Shown: positions 8,551-17,637, counted from the first letter of the stretch. The stretch is DNA of 64,000 bases from Acidobacteriota bacterium (GCA_016871195.1 VFZN01000004.1:62001-126000); one strand, 5' to 3'. Made by a program: numbers and translations. Notes: generated by a model not told the origin, from the sequence alone.

Positions 8551-10140
8551 ATGGCACACCGTCTCCAGTCTGCCCCCCCTCTTGACCGGCCCGGTGCTCC
8601 GGGACCCTCCGTCATGCTCTGGCCGCTGGGAGCGACCGCCGGGCTGCTGGCCCTCGGCTGGCTGCCCCGCGTGCAGCAGAGCCCGCAGGTGGCCTGGGCC
8701 GTCTGGGGCGCGGCCGTCGGGCTGCTGGCCTGGCAGGTGTTGCTGGCGCTGCGGTTCCGATCGGGCGGCATGCCCGGTCTGACCTTCACCACCCCCCGGG
8801 CGCAGCACTACATTCAGGCCTGCTGCCAGCTGAGCATCTATGCCTACTGGGGCCAGTTCTGGCCGCCGGTCTACCAGTATTTTCCGCTGCTGCTGGCCCA
8901 GATGCTGTTTGCCTATGCCTTCGGCATGCTGCTCAGCTGGACGCGCAAGCAGCCGTACCAGATGGGACTCGGGCCGGTGCCGATCATCCTTAGCACTAAC
9001 CTCTTCATGTGGTTCAAGGACGAGTACTACCCCCTGCAGTTCGTGCTGATTGCGGTGGGCGTGCTCGGGAAGGTCTTTGTGCAGTGGGAGCGCGACGGGC
9101 GCCGCGTGCACATCTTCAATCCGTCGGCGTTCACGCTGGCGCTGTTCTCGCTGATCCTCATTACCACCGGGCAGACCAGCATGACCTGGGCGCAGGAGAT
9201 TGCCCCCACCATCGGCCTGGGACCGCACACCTACAAGGTGATGTTCGCCGTCGGTCTGGTAGCGATGTACAACTTCTCAACAACCCCGGTGTCTGCCACG
9301 GCGGCCGCGACGCTCTTCATCGGCAGTGGTCTTGTCATGGCCATCGCCGGGGTGCCCTACTTCGTCGACTCTGACATTCCCGCCGCGGTGTTTCTGGGCC
9401 TGCACTTGCTGGTGACCGACCCGTCGACGTCGCCGCGCACGACGGTGGGGCGCGTCATCTTCGGCATGGGTTACGGTGTCAGCGTGTTCGCCCTCTACGC
9501 GATTCTCGGGGCGCTCGGGGCGCCCACGTTCTACGACAAGCTGCTCTGCGTGCCCATTCTGAACCTGCTCGTGCCGACCATCGATCGCCTGGTGACACGG
9601 CTGGGCGACCGGCCCCTGTTCGACAGGCTGGGGTTCAGCGGGCCGCTGGGCCGGGCCAACCTGCCGCACATGGCCGTCTGGGTGCTGTTCTTCGGCGCGA
9701 TGACCATGCGCGGCGTGACGGATGGCATGCATCCTGGGGATGCCCTGCCGTTCTGGCAGCAGGCGTGCGAGGCCGGGAAGCCGAAGGCCTGCGACCGGAT
9801 GCTGAACATCGAGGCCAACTACTGCCGCGATAACGCCGGGTGGGCCTGCAACGAGCTGGGCCGGCACTTTACCGAAGGTCGGCTGGTGTCGGCCGATGCC
9901 GAACGGGCTTTCGGCTATTTCTCGCGGGCGTGCGAAGCGCGCTATCAGCCCGGCTGCCTCAACATGATCAGCGAGCCGACGGATGCGGTGGTGGCGACGG
10001 CGCCGCGGCCGTTCGACCTGCGGCTGCTGCTGCGCGAAGGGGGCCCGAATCTGCTCGAGATGAACGAGCCCGACCTGTACGCCCGCGCGTGCCGTCACGG
10101 ATGGACCGAGGCCTGCCCGAAAGCCGCGGCGGCACGATGA
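8551..10140 (+). CDS. NqrB/RnfD-like membrane protein fused to Cys-containing Sel1-like repeats
   Basis: 529 residues. Residues about 20-390 form a polytopic membrane domain of the NQR2/RnfD/RnfE family, with recognisable HIFNPSAF (187-194) and TDPSTSPRTTVGR (289-301) motifs; the latter matches the DPxTSP motif of NqrB and RnfD. The canonical SGAT flavinylation motif is not seen; the closest is VSATAAAT (247-254), so covalent FMN is doubtful. Residues about 400-475 are two Sel1/HcpA-type repeats with paired cysteines (ACEAGKPKAC, CNELG, ACEARYQPGC), likely on the far side of the membrane. The next gene overlaps it by 4 nt (ATGA). None of the other Nqr or Rnf subunits is nearby, so this is a stand-alone electron-transfer-type module. 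Confidence 0.83.
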   Translation: MAHRLQSAPPLDRPGAPGPSVMLWPLGATAGLLALGWLPRVQQSPQVAWAVWGAAVGLLAWQVLLALRFRSGGMPGLTFTTPRAQHYIQACCQLSIYAYWGQFWPPVYQYFPLLLAQMLFAYAFGMLLSWTRKQPYQMGLGPVPIILSTNLFMWFKDEYYPLQFVLIAVGVLGKVFVQWERDGRRVHIFNPSAFTLALFSLILITTGQTSMTWAQEIAPTIGLGPHTYKVMFAVGLVAMYNFSTTPVSATAAATLFIGSGLVMAIAGVPYFVDSDIPAAVFLGLHLLVTDPSTSPRTTVGRVIFGMGYGVSVFALYAILGALGAPTFYDKLLCVPILNLLVPTIDRLVTRLGDRPLFDRLGFSGPLGRANLPHMAVWVLFFGAMTMRGVTDGMHPGDALPFWQQACEAGKPKACDRMLNIEANYCRDNAGWACNELGRHFTEGRLVSADAERAFGYFSRACEARYQPGCLNMISEPTDAVVATAPRPFDLRLLLREGGPNLLEMNEPDLYARACRHGWTEACPKAAAAR

Positions 10141-11012
10141 ACGGGTCGCCGACCACGCCGCAACCGCCACGCGCAGGACGCAGGCGACTGCCCGCCGCAG
10201 CGCTGACGCTGGCCCTCGCGGTCATGGGGACGATGCGAGCGCCGATGGCGCAGGGGGGCTTGCCCCCGATGCCCGAGTGGATCGACGTGGCCGGGGCCAC
10301 CCTCGCCATGGGCGCGGGCACTGACCCCGAGGCCTACGACAACGAACGGTGGCCCTCGGCGACCGGCACGGGCCCGGTGCCCGTCGCGGGCTTCCTGCTC
10401 GCGCGCACCGAAACGACGGTGGCGCAGTTTGGCGCGTTTGCGGTGGCCACCGGCTGGCGCAGCGAGCCTCGTGCCCTGGCCGAGGCTCCCGACTTACCGG
10501 TGACCTTTGTCTCGTGGACTGATGCGGTGGCCTACACACGCTGGCTCGAGCGCGCCCTGCGCTCGACGCCATCCGCCCCGGCGGTCGTGCGCGACCGTCT
10601 GGCGGCGGGCTGGCACGTGCGGTTGCCGACCGAGGCGCAGTGGGAACTGGCCGCGCGTGCAACCGATGGGCGCCGCTATCCCTGGGGCAACGAGGCCCGC
10701 CCCGATCGGGCGACCTACAACACCACGGGACCGACACCGGTCGGGCAGCATCCGTGCCCCGAGTGCGTCCTGCCCCTCGCCGACATGAGCGGCAATGTCT
10801 GGGAATGGACGTCGAGTCCGTATCAGCCGTATCCGTTCACGGCGGCGGACGACCGGACGGGGCTCGAAGCCGATGCCCTGTGGGTCATGCGGGGCGGGCA
10901 CTTCGGCGACCCGCCGCGCCTGCTGCGGGCCACCGCCCGGGGGGCGGCCGAGCCCGGTGCGCGGCGGGCCTTCATCGGCTTCAGGGTCGCGCTGGTGCCC
11001 CCGGCTCGCTAG
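10137..11012 (+). CDS. formylglycine-generating-enzyme-like (SUMF1/FGE-sulfatase domain) exported protein lacking the catalytic cysteines
   Basis: 291 residues: a basic N-terminus and hydrophobic signal (about 17-38), then an FGE-sulfatase domain (about 45-288) with VRLPTEAQWELAAR (161-174), PWGNE (182-186), SGNVWEW (218-224) and a final GFRVAL. In genuine formylglycine-generating enzymes two cysteines precede the last motif. Here that region reads RGGHFGDPPRLLRATARG, and the only cysteines are C207 and C210, elsewhere. It is therefore probably a structural or ligand-binding relative, as in EgtB- or PvdO-type branches, not an activator of sulfatases. Start ATG overlaps the stop of the NqrB-like gene (ATGA), so the two proteins are made together and may act as a complex at the membrane. 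Confidence 0.85.
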   Translation: MNGSPTTPQPPRAGRRRLPAAALTLALAVMGTMRAPMAQGGLPPMPEWIDVAGATLAMGAGTDPEAYDNERWPSATGTGPVPVAGFLLARTETTVAQFGAFAVATGWRSEPRALAEAPDLPVTFVSWTDAVAYTRWLERALRSTPSAPAVVRDRLAAGWHVRLPTEAQWELAARATDGRRYPWGNEARPDRATYNTTGPTPVGQHPCPECVLPLADMSGNVWEWTSSPYQPYPFTAADDRTGLEADALWVMRGGHFGDPPRLLRATARGAAEPGARRAFIGFRVALVPPAR

Positions 11013-11018
11013 AGCCGG
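11001..11018 (+). terminator. hairpin at the end of the SUMF1-like gene
   Basis: CCGGCTC-GCTA-GAGCCGG, a perfect 7-bp stem, overlaps the stop codon. A second, competing stem (11015-11028) follows. There is no U-tract, so termination is only possible. Confidence 0.35.
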
Positions 11019-11066
11019 GAGCGCCCGGACATGCCACAATCGGACCGCGCGAGAAGAGGCGGCGCG

Positions 11067-14000
11067 CTATTGCGCCAGCTTCCTGAACGCCGCCTGCAGT
11101 CGGGCCAGCTCGGCCTGCAGATCACCGAAGCGGTCGTAGGCGTCCTTACCGACCTTCTGATCGGCCTGGCTCACCATGCGCTGCACATTGCCCAGCTGGT
11201 CAACAAGCATGCCCTGCGTGTAGATGCCGGGCGAGGTGGCCACCTGCGCCCACATCTGCTGCAGCGGGTGGTCGTACTTCGTCGTCGACGGACTCATGCC
11301 GGCCATCTGCGGCCCCACCGGCTTGACGCCGGCCTTCTGCATGGCGGCTTCGATGTCGGCCTGGAGCTTGCGTGCATCGCTGACCGCATCGCGCACGCTC
11401 AGCTGGAAGCGCACCTGTTCGCTGAGATCCGCATCGGTCACGCCATCGGCGGCAATGCGCGGGTCGCTCTTCACATCGAGCGGCCGCGTGGTGGTCTCGC
11501 CGCCGGCGGTCATCTTCACCGTATAGCGACCGGGGGGCACCATCGGGCCGCCCGCACCGCCGTTCGGGGCATTGGGTGCCCACGGGCCGGGATACCGCAT
11601 GTCCCACGTGAGGCGCTGCAGGCCCGCTTCAGCCCTGAGGCCCGCCGATGACCCGCCGCCGCGTCGGAAGCCGCCACGCATCTCCTGCCCGGCGCCGGCA
11701 CCACCACCCGAGAGCAGCGGGAAGCTGCGAATCACCTGACCACGCGCGTCCGTAATCTCGACCGTGGTGTCGGCCGGAGGGACCGACGCGAAGAACACAT
11801 CAATCTGTGCAGCGCCCGCCGGATATTCGGGGCCATCGGGTGAGGCCGGCAGCGCCGAGTTGCGCATCCGCATGGCCTCGCGCGGCGCAAACAGATACAC
11901 CGCCGGCACCGTTCCGGTGGCCTGTGACTGCGCCTCGTCAGCTGACGGGCCCGAGCCGCGGCGACCGCGGGCCGGAGCGGCATCACTCGGACGCGGTGTC
12001 CCGCTGACGAGCGAGGTCAGCTGCTGCAGCGGCGTCACGTTGTCCATGATCCACGCCGAGCGCCCCATCGTCGAAATGACGAGGTCATTGCGGTGCACGC
12101 GGATATCGGTGACGGGCGTCACGGGCAGGTTGCGCTGCAGCGACTGCCAGCGCGTGCCCGCGTCGAACGAGACGAACGCGCCGAACTCGGTGCCGGCGTA
12201 GAGCAGGCCCGACTGCTTCGGATCTTCGCGGACGACGCGCGTCGGATAGTCGACGGGAATGCCGTTCGTGCCGTCGGTCAGCAGTGTCCAGGTCGCGCCG
12301 TAGTCATCGGTGCGATAGATGTACGGCTTGAGATCGTGCTCGCGCATGAAGCGATAGGCGGCGACGTACGCGCGCCCCTTCGCATGCGGCGAGTCTTCGA
12401 TGTTCTGGATGCGCGCGCCGACGAGCCCCTTCGGCGTGACGTTCTTCCAGGTCTTGCCGTTGTCGCGCGAGACATGCACCGGACCGTCGTTGGCCCCGAC
12501 CCACAGCACGCCCTTTTCGTTACGGGCCTCGACCATCGCGTAGATCGTCGAGTAGACCTCTTCGCCCGTGACGTCGCGGGTGATGGGGTTACCGGAGACG
12601 ATCTGATACTGGGCTTCCTTCGCCGTCAGATCGGGACTGATGGTTTCCCACAGCATGCCCTCGTCTGTCGACCGGTGCAGCACGTGCGAGGCCTGATAGA
12701 TGATGCGCGAGTCGTGAGGTGAGACAAACACCACCGTCTGTCGCGGGAAGCGGTATTTGATGTCGTCGGGGTCGGTGCCGTAGCGGTTCTGCGGATAGAC
12801 CCAGTAGTGCTTCTCCTGGCCGGTCGTCGTGTTGTAGCGGCCCACTTCGCCTTTGCAGGCGCCCCACACAATCTTGCCGTCGGGCTTGGGCCAGATGGCG
12901 CCGGTCTCGCAGCCCGAGGCCTGCTGCCAGGTCTGCGCGGGATGCTCGAAGCCCCACGAGATCGGCGGCGTGCTCGGAATAATGATCGTGCTGTTGTCCT
13001 GCTGCGGCATGTAGAGCCGGTAGGGATACTGCTCGTCGACCGCCACCATGTAGTACTCGGCCGTCGGCTGGTTCAGAATCGACGACCAGCTGCGGCCGCC
13101 GTTGAGGCTGACATTGGCGCCGCCGTCATTCACCTGCAGGATGATCTCCGGGTGGTCAGGGTTGAACCACATGCCGTGGTTGTCACCGTGCGGCGTGTCG
13201 ACCGACGTGAAGGTCTTGCCATCATCGACACTCTTGTGGAGGCCGAGCTCGTTCACCCACACTTCGTGTTCATTCGTCGGGTTGACGGTGACGTAATGGA
13301 AGTAGAACGGCCGCGCGCGCAGGCGCTGGCTGTTGTTGACGAGCGTCCAGCTCTCGCCCGCGTCCGTCGACTTGTAGAGGCCGCCCTTCGGCCCTACCGC
13401 CTCGACCATGGCATACAGCACATTGGGATTGCTGCGCGCGATATCGATGTCGATCTTCCCGATGAGATCGTCGGGCAGCCCGCGCGTGATCTTCTTCCAC
13501 GTCTCGCCGCCGTCGGCCGACTTGTAGATGCCGCCCTCCGAGGCCGGTCCGCCGCTGATGATGTCCCAGCCTTTGCGGAACCCGCGATACATCGCCGCAT
13601 AGACGATGTCGGGGTTGTCGGGGTTGATTTCGATGTCGCGTCCCCCGGTCTCGTTGTTCACAAACAGCGTGCGCTTCCACGTCTTGCCGCCATCGGTGGT
13701 CTTGAAGATGCCGCGCTCATCATTGGGGCCGAACGGGGAGCCGAGCGCTGCCAGCCACACCGTATTCGTGGTGTACGGATGCACCTTGATGCCGCCGATC
13801 TGGCCCGACTCCTTGAGGCCCATGAACTGCCATGTCTTGCCGGCATCCGTCGATTTGTAGACGCCACGGCCGATGATGACATTCGAGCGGATGGCCGCGC
13901 TGCCGGTGCCGACCCATACGTGGTTCGGATTCGAGGGGGCCACATCGATCGACCCGATCGAGCCGGTGGCGATCTGGCCGTCCGAGACCGGCACCCACGT

Positions 14001-14288
14001 GATGCCGGCATCGTCGGTCTTCCAGACGCCGCCGCCGGTGGCGCCCATGTAGAACGTGTGCGGCTGCTGCCGCACGCCCGAGTAGGCCGTGACGCGGCCG
14101 CCGCGGGTCGCACCGACGCTGCGCCACTTGAGCGCCTGCATGGCCGAGGCCGGCACGATCTGGTTGGCGTCGCCCTGCGCGCGCACCTGCGAGTGTGGTG
14201 CGGCGAGCAGGAGGGCGCCGATGGCGCAGGCGGCCAGCAGCCCGCGCAGGAACAGGGAAGCAGAAAGCGGTCGGACGGAAGTGCGCAT
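11067..14288 (-). CDS. large exported VPS10/BNR-repeat protein (sortilin-like, 'glycosyl hydrolase' family)
   Basis: 1073 residues with a signal peptide (cleavage near VRAQ, residue 38). A long beta-propeller region (about 45-720) carries many repeats of the BNR/sortilin type, e.g. GGVWKTDDAGITW, GVYKSTDAGKTW and GIFKTTDGGKTW. The C-terminal part (about 740-1070) holds a FlgD-like/Ig-like fold ending in a helical tail. Proteins of this layout are abundant in Acidobacteria and are annotated as glycosyl hydrolases or VPS10 proteins, although catalysis has not generally been shown; carbohydrate or protein binding at the surface is the safer reading. The ATG at 14288 begins the signal peptide; TATACT lies 7 nt before it and no Shine-Dalgarno sequence is visible, suggesting a leaderless transcript. 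Confidence 0.88.
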   Translation of the reverse strand: MRTSVRPLSASLFLRGLLAACAIGALLLAAPHSQVRAQGDANQIVPASAMQALKWRSVGATRGGRVTAYSGVRQQPHTFYMGATGGGVWKTDDAGITWVPVSDGQIATGSIGSIDVAPSNPNHVWVGTGSAAIRSNVIIGRGVYKSTDAGKTWQFMGLKESGQIGGIKVHPYTTNTVWLAALGSPFGPNDERGIFKTTDGGKTWKRTLFVNNETGGRDIEINPDNPDIVYAAMYRGFRKGWDIISGGPASEGGIYKSADGGETWKKITRGLPDDLIGKIDIDIARSNPNVLYAMVEAVGPKGGLYKSTDAGESWTLVNNSQRLRARPFYFHYVTVNPTNEHEVWVNELGLHKSVDDGKTFTSVDTPHGDNHGMWFNPDHPEIILQVNDGGANVSLNGGRSWSSILNQPTAEYYMVAVDEQYPYRLYMPQQDNSTIIIPSTPPISWGFEHPAQTWQQASGCETGAIWPKPDGKIVWGACKGEVGRYNTTTGQEKHYWVYPQNRYGTDPDDIKYRFPRQTVVFVSPHDSRIIYQASHVLHRSTDEGMLWETISPDLTAKEAQYQIVSGNPITRDVTGEEVYSTIYAMVEARNEKGVLWVGANDGPVHVSRDNGKTWKNVTPKGLVGARIQNIEDSPHAKGRAYVAAYRFMREHDLKPYIYRTDDYGATWTLLTDGTNGIPVDYPTRVVREDPKQSGLLYAGTEFGAFVSFDAGTRWQSLQRNLPVTPVTDIRVHRNDLVISTMGRSAWIMDNVTPLQQLTSLVSGTPRPSDAAPARGRRGSGPSADEAQSQATGTVPAVYLFAPREAMRMRNSALPASPDGPEYPAGAAQIDVFFASVPPADTTVEITDARGQVIRSFPLLSGGGAGAGQEMRGGFRRGGGSSAGLRAEAGLQRLTWDMRYPGPWAPNAPNGGAGGPMVPPGRYTVKMTAGGETTTRPLDVKSDPRIAADGVTDADLSEQVRFQLSVRDAVSDARKLQADIEAAMQKAGVKPVGPQMAGMSPSTTKYDHPLQQMWAQVATSPGIYTQGMLVDQLGNVQRMVSQADQKVGKDAYDRFGDLQAELARLQAAFRKLAQ

Positions 14289-14295
14289 GCGCAGA

Positions 14296-14301
14296 AGTAT
14301 A
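14296..14301 (-). promoter_or_regulatory. -10 element (TATACT) of a leaderless-type promoter
   Basis: TATACT on the minus strand ends 7 nt before the ATG of the VPS10-like gene. Its presence shows that this gene is not simply read from the lipoprotein gene upstream. Confidence 0.55.
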
Positions 14302-14329
14302 GCCCTGCGCCACGGCACCACCGAGCGGA

Positions 14330-14998
14330 TCAGCGGAGGGACGCGGTCGTGTCTGCCCCGAGGGCCGTCAGGGCCGCGCAGGCGCGGATAGCCGCAGGGC
14401 CGCCCCCTCGGCACAGGGCCTCGGCCTCGGGTCTGGCTGCCGACGGATCGCGGAGGCGCGCGATGCCCACCAGCCCGTACCACGACGCCTCGGCCATCTC
14501 GGCGGGCGTGGCGGTGCCGGGAATGCCCCGCAGCAGTTCGAGGGCGTTGGGCACTTCGTCCTGATAGAGCCGGCAGATGCCAAGGTAGAGCGCAGCGGTG
14601 GCGTCATCGGGCGCGTCGAGCCTGAGGCTGTCAAAGGCCGCGGCGGCCGCGGCGTAGTCTCCGCGGCGATAGGGCACAAACGCGGCACGCAGTGCACGTG
14701 TGCGCGCGTCACTGCCCGACAGGGCCGGGGGCGGCAGTGGTGTCAGGGGAAACGCGGCCAGCCAGCGTGCGCGTTCCGCGTCAGAGACCGGCGCCAGGTC
14801 GGCGGGTGGCGCCGATGGCGACGCGCCAGTGGTGGCGCCAGGCCCCAGGGCCGCTCCGGCCGGAAGCGCAGCGGGGGTTCCTCGCGCTGACGACGACTCG
14901 GGGGGGGCGCCGCAGGCCGTCAGCAGCCCGGCGCACATCGACGCCGTCAGCCATGCGCCCACGCGCCGTCGTCGGCCGGCGACCACAGGGGAAATCAC
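14330..14998 (-). CDS. putative lipoprotein with a short TPR-like region
   Basis: 222 residues from a GTG at 14998. The N-terminus is Arg-rich and leads into a hydrophobic stretch ending in the lipobox LLTAC. A low-complexity Ala/Pro/Ser linker follows, then helical repeats of tetratricopeptide appearance (YRRGDYAAAAAAFDSL and ALYLGICRLYQDEVPNALEL). The GTG is chosen because a TATACT hexamer ends exactly 6 nt before it and because an earlier in-frame start would run into the divergent gene. Function unknown; TPR lipoproteins usually act as scaffolds. It precedes the VPS10-like gene by 41 nt. Confidence 0.62.
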   Translation of the reverse strand: MISPVVAGRRRRVGAWLTASMCAGLLTACGAPPESSSARGTPAALPAGAALGPGATTGASPSAPPADLAPVSDAERARWLAAFPLTPLPPPALSGSDARTRALRAAFVPYRRGDYAAAAAAFDSLRLDAPDDATAALYLGICRLYQDEVPNALELLRGIPGTATPAEMAEASWYGLVGIARLRDPSAARPEAEALCRGGGPAAIRACAALTALGADTTASLR

Positions 14999-15001
14999 CG
15001 A

Positions 15002-15034
15002 CGCAGTATACGCGGGGGCGTCCGGTATACTGCG
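15002..15034. promoter_or_regulatory. divergent leaderless promoters forming a perfect palindrome
   Basis: CGCAGTATAC (15002-15011) and GTATACTGCG (15025-15034) are exact inverted repeats. Each arm contains TATACT pointing outward: 6 nt before the GTG at 14998 on the minus strand and 8 nt before the ATG at 15040 on the plus strand. The palindrome could also be an operator, but two mirrored -10 boxes explain it. Confidence 0.55.
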
Positions 15035-15039
15035 CGCCC

Positions 15040-16371
15040 ATGTGGATTCCAACTGCCGCGCGAGAAGTTGCGCTCGCCACCCTGATCGTTGCCCTGATGG
15101 TCACGGGTCGCAGCACTCTTGTGGCCCAGTCGCCGGCACCGCCGCGTACAACGGCACCGCCGGTCACCGACGTGCTGCTGGTGCCCGATGCGGTGTTCGA
15201 TGGTGGCGTGCGTCACCAGGGCTGGGCCGTGCTGGTGCGGGGCGAGCGCATCGAGTGGGCCGGGCCGCTGTCGTCAGCGCCCATGTCAGCCGGCGTGCGA
15301 CGTACGCCGCTGCCGGGCACCACGCTGATGCCCGGGCTCATCGAGGGACACTCGCACCTGCTGCTGCACGCCTATAACGAAACCCCCTGGAACGATCAGG
15401 TGCTGCGCGAACCGCTGGCCTATCGCGTCGCCCGTGCCGTCGTGCATGCAAGGCAGACGCTGATGGCCGGTGTCACCACCGTGCGTGATCTCGGCAGCGA
15501 AGGTGCCGGCTATGCCGACGTCGGCCTCAAGCGCGCCATCGACGAAGGCATCGTGCCCGGTCCCCGCATGCTCGTGGCCGGGCCGGCCATGGTCGCCACG
15601 GGCAGCTACGCCCCGAAAGGCTTCGCCCCCGAGTGGCATGTGCCTCAGGGCGCCGAGGAGGCCGATGGGCTCGACGGCGTGACCCGTGTGGCGCGCGACC
15701 AGATCGGGCACGGCATCGATCTGGTGAAGATTTACGCCGACTATCGCTGGGGTCCAAACGGCGAGACGCGACCGACCTTCACCCGGGACGAGATTACGCG
15801 CATCGTCGAGGTGGCGCGCAGCAGCGGACGTCCCGTGGTGGCCCACGCCTCAACGCCGGAAGGCATGCGCCGGGCCATTCTCGGTGGGGTGTCGACCATC
15901 GAGCACGGCGACGAAGGCACGCCCGAGATCTGGCAGCTCATGGTCGCGCGCGGCGTGACGTACTGTCCGACGCTCGCCGCGCCCGATGCCACCAGCCAGT
16001 ACGCCGGATGGAAGAAGGGTGTCGAGCCCGAGCCAGCGCGCATTGCGAAGAAGCGTGAGACCTTTGCCGCGGCCATGGCCGCCGGGGTGCGCATCTGCTT
16101 CGGGGGCGATGTGGGTGTCTATCCGCACGGCGACAACGTGCGCGAACTCGAACTGCTGGTGCAGTGGGGCATGACGCCGCTGGCTGCCGTGACCTCGGCG
16201 ACCGCGGTGAATGCCGATGCGTTTCAGATCGCCGATCGTGTCGGTCGCGTGCGCGCCGGCCTGCTGGCCGATCTCATTGCGGTGCAGGGCGACCCCACGA
16301 GCGACATCACCGCACTGCGGCGAGTGTCGTTGGTCATGAAGGGCGGCGCGGTCGTCTCGCCTGCGCGGTGA
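15040..16371 (+). CDS. exported amidohydrolase (imidazolonepropionase/prolidase-like)
   Basis: 443 residues with a signal peptide (about 1-30). The amidohydrolase fold shows the metal motif HSH (104-106) in GLIEGHSHLLLH, the bridging-lysine region DLVKIYADY, later metal histidines in VVAHAST and TIEHGDEG, and the catalytic Asp region CFGGDVGVYPHG. These fit the mononuclear/binuclear Zn amidohydrolases annotated as imidazolonepropionase-like or Xaa-Pro dipeptidases. The true substrate, an exported cyclic amide or dipeptide, is not predictable. Leaderless-type start (TATACT, 8 nt). Confidence 0.88.
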   Translation: MWIPTAAREVALATLIVALMVTGRSTLVAQSPAPPRTTAPPVTDVLLVPDAVFDGGVRHQGWAVLVRGERIEWAGPLSSAPMSAGVRRTPLPGTTLMPGLIEGHSHLLLHAYNETPWNDQVLREPLAYRVARAVVHARQTLMAGVTTVRDLGSEGAGYADVGLKRAIDEGIVPGPRMLVAGPAMVATGSYAPKGFAPEWHVPQGAEEADGLDGVTRVARDQIGHGIDLVKIYADYRWGPNGETRPTFTRDEITRIVEVARSSGRPVVAHASTPEGMRRAILGGVSTIEHGDEGTPEIWQLMVARGVTYCPTLAAPDATSQYAGWKKGVEPEPARIAKKRETFAAAMAAGVRICFGGDVGVYPHGDNVRELELLVQWGMTPLAAVTSATAVNADAFQIADRVGRVRAGLLADLIAVQGDPTSDITALRRVSLVMKGGAVVSPAR

Positions 16372-16407
16372 TCCCGCCGGGGGAACTCATCCCGCGCACC
16401 CTCGCCA

Positions 16408-17589
16408 TCAGACGACGTTGTGCTCGCCGGCCGTGCCGGCGCGCGTGAACCGGTCCGCGGCAAACGGCGACAGGTCAAACTGAGGGTCGTGCCCCGTCAT
16501 CAGGTCGGCCAGAATGCGTCCGGCCGCCGGTGCATGCTGGAAGCCATGGCCACTGAAGCCCGCGATGATCTGGAAGCCCTCGACCTCGTGGTGCGGACCG
16601 ATGATCGGGTTGTGGTCGGGCGTCATTTCATACAGCCCTGCCCACGCGTGCGAGACCGCGGCATCGGCCATCACCGGCAGACGTCGCACGGCCACTTCCG
16701 TCACCTTCGGCAGAAAGTCCCAGCGCACCGTGATGTCGAAGCCCGGACGCTCGTCCGGGTCGCCCATGCCGAACAGCACGCCGGGCCCTTCGCGGTGGAA
16801 GTAGAAGCTGGTGTCGAAGTCGATCACGAGTACCTTGCTGCGCGGCATGCGTCCCTCGAAGGCCGGCACGTCCCATGAGCCGCCCTGCTCTGGCGTCGCG
16901 ATGAAGATGTGGCGGCGCTCGGGTTCCACGGGCACGTCCACACCGCAGAAGCGGCCGATGCCCTTGGCCCACGGCCCGGCCGCATTGACCACCACCGGCG
17001 TGTCGATGGCGCCGCGCGAGGTGTGCACCGACGACACACGTCCACCGGTGAGGCCGATGCCGGTCACCTCGGTGTCGCGCACGACCTCGACGCCGAGGGC
17101 CTGCGCCCCCTTGGCAAAGCCGACCGTGACCCCGTTCGGATCAGCCACCCCATCGGCCGCGCACCACGCGGCCCCGCGAATGCCCTCGGTACTGATGCCC
17201 GGCGCCAGGCGCACGGCTTCGTCGGCCCCGAGCCATTGCACATCGATGCCGTGGCGGCGCTGCAGGGCGACATTGCGTTCAAAGACCTCGACGCTCGAGG
17301 TCTTCGAGATCAGGAACAGATAGCCGTCGCGATGGAAGTCGACCGGTGTACCCACGCGCGACTCGAAGTCGGCCATCATCGCGATCGATTCCACCGAGAG
17401 CGCGATGTTCGCGGGATGCGAAAACTGGTGACGCACGCCACCGGCGTTGCGGCCGGTAGACCCGGTGGCCAGCTGGGCCTCACGTTCGACGAGCACCACG
17501 TTGGTCATGCCGCGCTGCGCCAGGTGCCACGCCACGCTGGCCCCCATGCATCCGCCACCCACAATCACTGCATCAGCCGTGCTTCGCAT
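16408..17589 (-). CDS. FAD-dependent oxidoreductase, sarcosine oxidase beta/DadA-like
   Basis: 393 residues. The N-terminal Rossmann motif VIVGGGCMGASVAWHLAQRG (9-28) binds FAD, and the C-terminal half contains HAWAGLYEMTPDHNPIIG, typical of the DAO/sarcosine oxidase beta family. It would oxidise an N-methyl or D-amino acid in the cytoplasm; no other sarcosine oxidase subunits are near, so it may be a monomeric type. The ATG at 17589 is preceded by TACAAT at exactly 6 nt and no Shine-Dalgarno sequence. Single gene; converges on the amidohydrolase. Confidence 0.9.
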   Translation of the reverse strand: MRSTADAVIVGGGCMGASVAWHLAQRGMTNVVLVEREAQLATGSTGRNAGGVRHQFSHPANIALSVESIAMMADFESRVGTPVDFHRDGYLFLISKTSSVEVFERNVALQRRHGIDVQWLGADEAVRLAPGISTEGIRGAAWCAADGVADPNGVTVGFAKGAQALGVEVVRDTEVTGIGLTGGRVSSVHTSRGAIDTPVVVNAAGPWAKGIGRFCGVDVPVEPERRHIFIATPEQGGSWDVPAFEGRMPRSKVLVIDFDTSFYFHREGPGVLFGMGDPDERPGFDITVRWDFLPKVTEVAVRRLPVMADAAVSHAWAGLYEMTPDHNPIIGPHHEVEGFQIIAGFSGHGFQHAPAAGRILADLMTGHDPQFDLSPFAADRFTRAGTAGEHNVV

Positions 17590-17595
17590 CTGCTG

Positions 17596-17601
17596 ATTGT
17601 A
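17596..17601 (-). promoter_or_regulatory. -10 element (TACAAT), leaderless-type
   Basis: TACAAT on the minus strand, then 6 nt, then the ATG at 17589. A near-consensus -10 with no room for a leader. Confidence 0.6.
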
Positions 17602-17637
17602 GTGGGTGCGCCCGCCTCGGGCGAGCGCTGGCCCCCG

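Noticed and set aside
10137-11012. Reading the FGE-like gene as a true sulfatase activator
   Set aside because: The two catalytic cysteines are missing and no sulfatase gene is present in the window.
12807-14564. 585-codon open frame opposite the VPS10-like gene
   Set aside because: Composition is Arg/Asp/Val/His-rich with no recognisable motif, and it mirrors the GC-rich third positions of the opposite gene. The minus-strand protein has a signal peptide and clear repeats.
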